The notes beneath the pieces are model-generated. The model had not been told where the DNA came from. It searched no databases and was given only the letters and a program-made list of their open reading frames with translations. A stretch of 64,000 bases of DNA, from NCBI GenBank assembly GCA_002205965.3, contig NADL03000513.1, positions 806,001 through 870,000 on the forward strand, written 5' to 3'. Position numbers and translations under genes: made by a program. Every line of letters begins with the position of its first letter. The first letter of the stretch is position 1. The DNA comes from Kappaphycus alvarezii (lineage: Eukaryota; Rhodophyta; Florideophyceae; Gigartinales; Solieriaceae). Of the stretch, positions 55,259-64,000 are shown in pieces.

Positions 55259-56700
55259 AAATCGAACATAAGGGAAATTCATTTATATTTATTGCTGATG
55301 ATACGGTAGTGAGTCCTTTTGTATCTTTCAATACCATAGTTAGTGATTTGGATGAGAGAAAAGAGTTATTTGCAGTTTTACTTAGACCTTTACATTCTAG
55401 TGAACCAAGAGCACCCGTATACCCTCGAGACATACAGAAGGTTCCGGAAACATTTGCTGATGTGTTTCCAGAGAAGCTCCCAAGAGGTTTGCCACCGAGA
55501 AGGAAACAATACTTTGAAATAGAATTAAAGGAAGGAGCAAGTAAGAGCCCCTGGGGGGCTCCTATTCTATTCGTAAGCAAAAAGGATGATAGTCTACGGA
55601 TGTGTGTGGATTACAGAGCCTTAAACCGGCTTATTGTAAAAAACAGCTATCCCTTACCACGAATTGACGACATTTTCGACCAGCTTAAAGGAGCAAAGTT
55701 CTTCAGCATAATTGATCTTAGATCTGGTTATCACCAAATTAGACTACACGAAGATTCGATTCCATTTACCGCCTTCAGAACACGATATGGGCACTTTGAA
55801 TTTCTTGTTCTGCCGTTTGGACTCACTAATGCCCCGGCAACTTTTATGAACCTAATGGATGACATTTTCAAGGATCAGCTCGACTTATTTGTGATCGTCT
55901 ACCTGGATGATATTCTCATATACAGTAAGACATAGAAAGATCGCTTGGATCATATTCGAACTGTACTCGAAATCCTCAGAAAAGAAAAGTTGTTTGGAAA
56001 ATTATCTAAATGTGTTTTTGGAGTTACAGAAGTGGAGTACCTAGGACACATCATTTCTCAAAGTGGTATTTCTGTTGATCCAAATAAGATAAACGCAGTC
56101 ATGGAATGGCCGATACCAAAGAATAAGCAACAAGCACAGTCTTTTCTTGGTTTTGTCAATTATTACCGGAGGTTCATAAAAGGCTGTTCAGTTCTTGCAA
56201 AACCTCTGACAGAATTGACGAAAAAAGTGAATTTCCAGTGGAGCCGCTCTCAAAATGATGCCTTCAAAGTACTCAAGCAAACACTTTGTATTGCACCGGT
56301 TCTCAGAAATTTCGACACCACACTGCCTATCTACGTAACCACAGAAGCATCACAGTATGCAATTGGTGCAGTGCTGGAACAGGGTCAATTAGGTTCTAAA
56401 AAACCGGTCGCTTTTACGTCCAGGACTCTTAATGATGCATAACAAAACTATGCGGCCCATGAAAGGGAACTTTTGGCCATTGTAGATTCCCTAAAGTGGT
56501 GGAGATCCTACCTTTATGGTAATTAATTCACAATTCACTCGGACCACTATCCCTAAGATACCTAGAAACTCAAGAAAACTTGTCCCCGAGACAAGTGTGA
56601 TGGCTGGAAAGATTACTTAATTTAGACTTCAAGATAATCCCCATCTCAGGAAAATCAAATGTAGTGGCGGACGCACTATCGAGGCAACCACAAGATGTGC
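55259..56700 (+). pseudogene. G2 reverse transcriptase and RNase H
   Basis: RT is well preserved: [38 protein letters not shown], motif [34 protein letters not shown], motif [13 protein letters not shown] (YLDD intact). A TAG at 55933-55935 and a short shift-free continuation (DHIRTVLEILRKEK, VEYLGHIISQSGI, FLGFVNYYRRFIKG) follow. RNase H: VTTEASQYAIGAVLEQ, where the first catalytic D is E, then TAA at 56440-56442, HERELLAIVDSLKWW, IHSDHYP. ADALSRQPQDV ends the region near 56700. Several stops between 56440 and 56660. Confidence 0.88.
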
Positions 56701-57960
56701 CGTCACCTGATCACCGAATCAATTCATTACTCCAAGAATTTATTTCCAAGACATCCTCAGAATCCTATAACATTTCGACCATATCATTCACGAACACTGA
56801 GTTAGTGGGGTTGGCAGAATATTATGGTAGGGATGAGAACCTCAGAACCCATTATCAAGATCCTAAAGCTCCCTTTGAGCGTCGAGGGGTGCTTCTACTT
56901 AGGAACAAGAAGATATGTGTACCAGAAGGAAATTTCAGAGTCAAGCTCCTGCATGACTATCATTCCACGCCTAACACGGGACACCTAGGAAAAGCAAAAC
57001 TATCAACAGAATATCACTAAAGTTTTATTGGAAAAATTTGAGATCGAATGTAATCCGATACGTACGTTCCTGCCAATGCCAGAGAACCAAAGCAACCAAT
57101 CAGAAGCCCGCAGGTCTTTTAAAACCACTAGAACCACCGAAAACCAAATGGACCCACATAACCATGGATTTCATCACACCTCTCCCAAAGTCGAGAAGTG
57201 GAAACAACGGCGTGTTAACAGTCGTTGACAGACTTTCTAAGATGATCAGAATAATACCAACGAAACCAAACACAGATGCTCCTGAAACAGCACTGCTGTT
57301 CAAGAATCATGTATACCGAAATATGGATTACCAGAGAATATCATATGTGACCAAGATCCCATCTTCATGAGCAAGTTTTGGACAAAACTTTTTGCTCTAC
57401 TAGGAACAAAGATATCCCCCTCCTCTGCATACCACCCACAAACTGATAGAAAATCGGATATAATGAACAGGAAAATAGAGGAATGATCCCTGCTTTCGTT
57501 AGCTTCGACAAATCAGATTGGAATAACTACTTGGTAGACTTTGAAGTTGCTTACAACTCCTCTGTGAATGTAACCACAACTTTCTCACCATTTTTCCTCA
57601 ATTATGGAATTCAACCACGAACAGTACCCTTAGATGTTTTAGCGTCAGACAATCCAGCGGCAGCAGTTTCCTAAAAGATATGCAAGAAGCATTAAGGAAA
57701 GCCCAGAATCAGATCCGAAAATCGAATGAGTCCACCGATAAATATGTAAACAAGAAAAGAAGGCCGTCTACGTTCAAATTGGTGATAAGGTTTGGCTAAC
57801 TAAGAACTTATCACTTGAAGATGCGGCTGGATCACGCAAACTGAACCCAAAGTATTGTGGTCCCTTTGAAATAATAGAGGATATTAACGGTGTGACGTAC
57901 CATCTGCACTTATCTCAACCGATGATTGACAGAGGAATCCATAATGCGTTCCACGCTAGC
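56701..57960 (+). pseudogene. G2 integrase
   Basis: FRVKLLHDYHSTPNTGHLGK is the H..H part of the zinc site, then VRSCQCQRTKA the C..C part. The core has WTHITMDFITPLPKSRSGNN, GVLTVVDRLSKM (first D), CDQDPIFMSKFWTKLFALLG (second D) near 57350, YHPQTD near 57430, and SDWNNYLVDFEVAYNSSVNV at 57490. Then a GPF-type module near 57860. Multiple frameshifts; no continuous ORF longer than 118 codons. Order matches Ty3/gypsy. Confidence 0.82.
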
Positions 57961-58019
57961 CTCTTGAAACCGTTCTTTGAAGATGAATTCAACCGATAAA
58001 TTCCACCTCCGCCACCTCT

Positions 58020-58225
58020 CCAATTTCAAGATGGACATGGGAATACGAAGTTGAATCTATACTCGCTCATAAGAAAGAACGTGGAAAAAATAAATTCCTT
58101 ATCAAATAGAAAGGGTACGAAGATCATAAAAACTCGTGGCTTCCCGAATCGTACCTCAATAACTCACAAGAAATTTTGAATAAGTACAAGCAAGACCTCA
58201 AGAATCGGGGCGATTCTTCTCTGTA
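58020..58225 (+). pseudogene. G2 C-terminal chromodomain
   Basis: The frame reads WEYEVESILAHKKERGKNKF, LIK, stop (TAG in place of W), KGYEDHKNSWLPESYLNNSQ, EILNKYK. This is a classical chromodomain pattern (Y-x-VE-x-IL, LVKW-x-GY, TW-P) at the end of chromovirus integrase. Such domains recognise methylated histone tails. It places G2 among the chromoviruses. Confidence 0.8.
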
Positions 58226-58236
58226 GGGGGGAGTGA
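58222..58236 (+). other. G2 polypurine tract
   Basis: tgtaggggggagtga immediately before the 3' LTR, the plus-strand priming site in LTR elements. Confidence 0.75.
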
Positions 58237-58755
58237 TGTTGTATTTCACTTCACAGACCTTACAGCTTTACACGAATTCACTGCATCTACTGTACTGTAG
58301 ATTCAAACCACTGGTAACCTTGCAACCAGTGCTACTAGGCACTTTGCTGTCATTACTCCTTCGTTACAGTTCTGAACACAGCGTTTGACCCCATTGGTAC
58401 ACTTGGAATAGTTACGGGCGAGTTTCACACGGGGATATTATATCATTGCTTTACCAATCAAAAGTCGCCTTGCTATCCCATGCCACCTGGACCAATGTAC
58501 TTCATACATCTTGTCAGAGTATGTCACTCGTGCCGACTACAATTCTGAAAGCGCTATTTACGATACCGTCAGGGCTGTTTTACGGGACCACCTTTGAATT
58601 CGCTACTGTTAGACTGCATTTTCCTTTAGTTTGTAGCTATCTTCAGTTCTATATAAACCCTGGTTTGGAGCGGCCGGCCTAACCCAGCCAGCCTCAACCA
58701 AAAGTTTCAACCACCGTTCTACCTTGATCTGCTCGTGTGCGCTTAACACCCCACA
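58237..58755 (+). repeat. G2 3' LTR
   Basis: 519 bp, identical to the 5' LTR except for four substitutions. Followed by ATACC (58756-58760), the right target duplication. Confidence 0.95.
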
Positions 58756-58760
58756 ATACC

Positions 58761-61700
58761 AACTTCTTTTCCGAATATATACAACTATTAACGACGAAAT
58801 TCTCCCTTTTTCTGCAATGTACAGCTAATGCTGTTTTCGCTGTTCTCCAGCCCCCGAAAATACCTAAAACTGGTAATTTTCTACACAATTAGTGGACCTA
58901 TTTGCTTTCTACTACAGACTTGATCGCAAATTCAGTAACGGAGTTGATATAGCTGTTTTATTGCAAATACTGCAACTTTTATAACTAATGTGAACCTGAA
59001 TTGGAAGCATGTGGCAGGACACACAATGAAATAAAATGGAGAGTGTCCACTAAATAGAAAGTAGCGAATAAATAAGGCCAATCTTGATGTGCTCAGACCA
59101 TAGTTACCTTCCACCTAGACTCCTCCCCGTTTTTGAAATTTTATATCCGCAAAACCTCAGAAGGAGAATGATTCGGTGAAAATAACGATATAAACAAGTC
59201 ATTAAGTCGCAATGGTAATTGTATAGAGCTTTCCTAACGATGGGAAAATATTTATGTGCTTTACCAGGGAAAATACCATAGGAGGTTTGTTCACTCCGAA
59301 ACTTTGGCAAGCCGACCACCGGGGGGTTCAAGATTGGCTCTGGGTAATCTAGATGATAGAAAAGCCCTTCTAATATTTAGAAGCATCATAAATGTACCGT
59401 TAAACAAAATAAATAGTGTGATATACCTTTCTAAAAGAATCAATCTCGCCTTAGAGAAATAATCGAAGGAAATACCGCACTGCTCAGGGATACTGGCAGT
59501 GGTTAGTAAGCATCAAAATGTAGTACTAATGTAGGAACAGAAACTATGATTAACGATACCTATTGATACTCTGAGTTTTTGAACAATACCGTGTTGAATA
59601 TGAACCAATTGTGGTTACTGCAGGCACATCTAGTTCAACTGTGTGTCATTTACTGGTACTTAGGGATTGTGTCCACTGAAAGACTTAGTCTGGCTGAAAA
59701 CCGGAGTTTCACTTGGAATTTTCCGTTCTGTAACAACTCATTATCTGTTTCCAGAAAATTGAAATTTGACACACAGCCGCGACCTGTGTATTCAGGAATA
59801 TCCTTGTCAATCAAAGCGCTTGAAGAAACTTAACATTCGCCACGAAACTAAGGTAGACCATTACAGATAGGTTAGATAAAGTGTAAATTCATGCTTCATT
59901 GTAGTAAAGATGGTGATAATTTGGCAGTATGTGGTACAATGTTATTTTATCACCTTGTCTAGTACGATCATAGCTTAAGTATTCTGTTTACAAGGAAGTA
60001 TAACTGATAGATGCACCTTGATTTAGGTGTAATCTAGTCTGCATTAGATGAATACTGACCGGTTAATTTAAAGAAATACAAGGCTTTTACAAATTCAGCA
60101 TCCTTTCCAGATCCGGCTTTCTATTCAATCTGGATATGTTATTCGAAACTCCTGGATTTCTGAAGGCCAAAAATGATGTGGTAATTTTATCTCTATACCG
60201 TACTTCCACGTTGAATATGCCATTTTAAAAACTCTAGATCAATCCGGGTAGTTGGATTACAGCATAAACGTCATCATCCCTTCCAGTGAATTAGAGGGCT
60301 TTGTCCTCAGCTGCAGCAGAGATGGAGTCAAACAGATAATAATATAGCTTTATAACATGCCTGAAATTTATGTAGTTGACACTTACACTTAGAGAGATAA
60401 AGATTGGAACTCGGAACTTCAGCTAATTGCGTCAAAATCTTCATCAGGCCCATTGCGAGCAAAAAATAAATATAATCCTCTCTCTCAGCTGCGATGAGGG
60501 CGTTGCGGAGAGCGGCGTTTGTATAATGAGTTCTGAATCGATGATGGATATGAATGTGATCGAAATTATCGGAAAATATTGGGGATATATTGGCTTGGGA
60601 CACTTTTACAAGATTGTCCTCCTTTCCGAAGTTGCAGCACTTGAAACTCGGATGATGGCCTTAGGGAGCCTTGAAGAGCTTGATTTGAATGATATTGATC
60701 CCAGCCCAAATCTAGTAGGTATATTATCAATATCCTTCCATTCTGTGCTGCAAAAATAGATTCTAGTTCCACTATATTTTTTCTGGGAGTCTGTAGTCTA
60801 ATTCAGGTATATCGAACTAGCTGACGGGTTTTGAACTCGTTTTTTGGGAAATATATACTTTTATATGCTTTTAAAAGCATGTAGCAGATATTTAAGTGTT
60901 TTATTCGTCAATTTAAATCAATTTTTAGTAAATCAAGTTAATTTTTATTTCCTTAAATAGCAGATGATTTTTTTAAGGAGCAGGAGTAGTGGTAAGTATT
61001 CTTGAGTATATCACTAGGCCAAAAATGATGATCAAATAATTAAGAGCCTATTATTTTGAACTATTGTGTAAAGAAAATTTCAATATAATTTCGAGCAACT
61101 TATTGCGAAGGTAGCGATGGTAGAAATCTAGCACCACCAACTCGAAGGTTTGAAACATTTTCCGGACTCATAAATCCGGTGATGGATTATTTTTAGATTT
61201 TTGGTGCTCCAAAAGTGATACAGAAGGGAAAAGACATTTTATGGGACTAAAACAACCACAAAACCTCATTTTCAAGATAAAATGTTCTTCGTAGGGAAGG
61301 TAGCTGAACTTTTTTGGACTCATACGCTTGATTGATAAAAGAAAAAAATTCTGAGAGAGTGATGATGAAAATTCGGGGTACAAGCTACATATGAGCTTTT
61401 TATAGAATAGTTGGAAAATGATGGGTATCCTATGACTTATTCAAAATATCTAGAGTTTAAAATGTTTTACATTTGATTTTTTCATTCAGATCTGGTCTTT
61501 ACAATTTCGGATCAAGTTTATTACTGAAAAAATGGGAGGGAGAAAGAAACCAAACAGAAATAGTACAAAGAGTAGCTCGGTACTTATGAAAATATGTTTC
61601 AAGCCAATAGGTGCTCTTACTCTTTTTTCAGCATAAAAATTACTAATCTTGGGTTTATAAGGTTCCGATAAGTGTTTTATCAGGACCTCAACTTCGGGAG

Positions 61701-64000
61701 TCCTGTATTCATCATCTGAATATTTAATTGGTAAAGCTACTTTCATTTACTGATTACAGTGGAGATGGGTATCTACACCAAGCTTGGGCTATACGGAAGG
61801 ATTATTATTAATAGAAATAATAAATAAACTATTTATTACGTAAATGATGGCATTGTGGGCTTTACAGAAGGCAAAAAATGTTTGATATAGAAATAATTAT
61901 GGGCAATGTCGCTATTAACTTGACTTTCGATGGAAGATTTTAAGATATAGAGAATAGAGATAAAGATATGTAAGGATTATCCGTAGGATGAGATTTTTCA
62001 GGAAAAATTATAATTCATGCCTGTTAACATAGATTAATAATGATTAAACTGATCTCAACTGGTCAAATCACTACAAAGCCCCAATATTGCCTTTCCACCA
62101 GTGCTCTTTTCGTCATAGTTATAAAACATAAACTTTTGTCATGATTTAGAACCTAAGCTATCCAGGTAGTGAGTCCTCAAATATATACTACGGGAATAAA
62201 TTTTAATACTACGGGAATAAATTTTAATAAGGAGGCTACACACAAGTCTTAATTTAACTAGGAACAATAAAATATATAAGTATAAATCATCTGCAAGTTC
62301 ATGCCGTTTCATTGGTTCAAATTTTAAGTACGCAGCTCATTGCATAAGAGCAAGAAGGCGGTCAAAAATTTTAACGATAATTTCATTCTATGATTCTGAC
62401 TAAGATATTGATGTTCAAAATGGAATGAAATGTGTTTTAAATGGTGCACAACCGCACTTAGGAGGCAATTAGTTATGAAACCAATAGTATGAGAAGAAAC
62501 CTGATACAGATTTCTTATAGCAATAGAAAAAACACTATTGTCATTTTAGGAAGATGCATATAGAAAGGGGAATTATGATGTTTCTTGATACTATTATTCC
62601 GGATAAAGCTGCCCAGAAGGTTGAAATAAGAAGCTTCAAACTATTATTTATGGGTCCGTAGGTGATTCAAAATGTCACTCAAAGTAAACAGACAGGGGCT
62701 ACTGTGCAAAATGATACGAAGGACAGTATATCCGCGTACCCATAAAGGCTTAATGAGATCAAGAGAACATCTACAAAAGTAATTATGAAGTGAAAAGTAT
62801 GGTCGCATTTATGATCTTCTCGTTACGATCATGTCAAGTGGGCAGGGACTGTTGAATAAGTTGGGCCATATGAGAAGGCACAGGGGGATCTAGGGTAAGC
62901 TATCGACCCAAAGGATGGAGCTAGAAAACCATACAGATGAAGCTATAGTGAATTCATAAAACAAATTATACTGAACCTGAAAATTGAGCTGAGAAATAAA
63001 AGCAGATGTCGCTCGTAAAGCTACTAGGTCATCATCGAATATGTATACAGCCTTCAACATAATTTTTTTTGATTCGAAAATATTACCTCGGCCTTTAGAA
63101 ATATTATAGGGAAACAAAAGCACTGTCGATGTATGCAAGTTTTACGATAAAATCGTAAAGTATGAATATGATCCATCAATTGAAAAATTGATGACGAGCT
63201 TTAAAACTGCAGCCAAGAGCCATAAAGACAGGTCAATTAACACATTTTTGATTCAATTGAAGTTAAATTTCGCTTTCAAATGCTTATATACCCTCAAGAC
63301 GTTTTCATTTCATCGGAACGTTGATGTACCCTCAGGTTGAGGCTGTACCGTTGGGGCGCTTTACTAAAATTACGATCGATTTTCCACCACATCTCTTTGG
63401 AATGACCATGTAAACTGTAGAGATATCTTTAAACATATGTCCGGGTAATTCTCAATTCTAGGTATTTCATTCCCTTCAGAATTTGACGCTGAAGTAATCT
63501 TTCCAGCTACTGCTTCTCGTCGTCCCACTTTTTGGCAGTATTTCTTGTTACTCATTGGATGTTCACTTCAAACCATTCTATCTTATTATCTGACAATAAA
63601 GTTACAGATATGCCCATGTAGTAGAAACGACCAGGTTAGTTTAGAAAATACATCATATGGCCACAAAAATAGTAGAATATCTCAATTCAGCTCCCATTCG
63701 TATAATATCTGTCTGTAGGGGAGAGTCCCACGTGACAGTAACAATCTTTGTACTAAATACATTATTGTAATCGGTTTATTTCAGTTTCTTCACAAAAGAA
63801 CATTCTGCAAATTTACTTTCTCGCTTTTGTGCTAAAAAGTTTCCATCAATAATTCCGTTTGCTTTCGTCAATTTTTATCTTCTAAAGGATTTCGGTAGTA
63901 TTTATCAAACCACCCTATTAAATTGTATAATTTTGCACACTTTTATCCCTGAAAGCACTAAGCATGCATAATATGTACCTTTTACAGCTTACTCACTATT
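58761..64000. other. AT-rich stretch, no supportable gene
   Basis: Open frames are short (at most 110 codons, 60427-60759) and without recognised domains. A 21-bp unit, tactacgggaataaatttta(a), is repeated twice in tandem at 62186-62227. No LINE tail, unit B piece or LTR was seen. Confidence 0.5.

Larger units (their letters stand above)
51431..58755 (+). mobile_element. Complete Ty3/gypsy chromovirus-like insertion (G2)
   Basis: 7325 bp bounded by 519-bp LTRs starting TGTTG and ending CCACA, with a 5-bp target duplication. Internal order: a 1.85 kb leader with extra ORFs, gag, protease, RT, RNase H, integrase, chromodomain, polypurine tract. The LTRs differ at only four positions, so the insertion is young. 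Even so, gag and pol carry many stops and shifts, so this copy was probably made from an already defective template or by helper proteins. A canonical tRNA primer site beginning TGG is not seen right after the 5' LTR. Confidence 0.93.

Noticed and set aside
62186..62227. 21-bp tandem pair as a satellite
   Set aside because: Only two units; a simple local duplication.

Overview
This window is eukaryotic nuclear DNA dominated by decayed transposable elements. It has no operons and no rRNA gene, and only one convincing host-type gene. The organism cannot be fixed from this sequence alone. A secreted or Golgi-type sulfotransferase-like gene without introns, non-LTR elements with a restriction-like endonuclease, and chromodomain-bearing Ty3/gypsy elements together fit a multicellular red alga. 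That is an inference, and other algae or protists remain possible.

Layout: 1-5944 is a 2.29 kb sequence repeated twice in direct orientation (offset 3656) around a 1.37 kb spacer that holds a LINE reverse-transcriptase relic. 5945-15824 is AT-rich and shows no supportable gene. At about 15825 the composition changes sharply to a GC-richer nest of retroelement debris reaching about 47.1 kb. In that nest are: many 5'-truncated copies of non-LTR elements encoding RT plus a CCHC / PD-(D/E)XK endonuclease; a near-full-length but frameshifted relative on the minus strand (27960-32480); a dispersed coding-like unit called B here (at least 8 copies or pieces); a Ty3/gypsy integrase relic (18285-19460); the sulfotransferase-like gene (25008-25865); a piggyBac transposase N-terminal fragment (34788-35290) joined directly to a gypsy element lacking its 5' end (35295-about 40055); and a MITE-like palindromic element (about 41640-42060). 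47.1-51.4 kb shows little. 51431-58755 is a complete Ty3/gypsy chromovirus-like insertion with 519-bp LTRs and a 5-bp target duplication. Its 1.85 kb leader carries a zinc-finger ORF, a tRNA-like sequence and a LINE C-terminal relic. 58756-64000 is AT-rich and without recognised genes.

The most interesting signal is the 3' terminus of one LINE family. Copy 20948-22173, with a perfect 11-bp target duplication, defines that terminus. About a dozen separate 30-220 bp fragments consisting only of this terminus are scattered between 18 and 41 kb in both orientations. One is a 43-bp insertion with a 10-11 bp target duplication inside another LINE, and two are stacked at the same ATATATG site. They look like footprints of target-primed reverse transcription that stopped almost at once, or a tail-only SINE. 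A near-palindrome just before the tail is kept with compensating changes. Coordinates of degenerate elements are estimates from reading; no alignment program was run.
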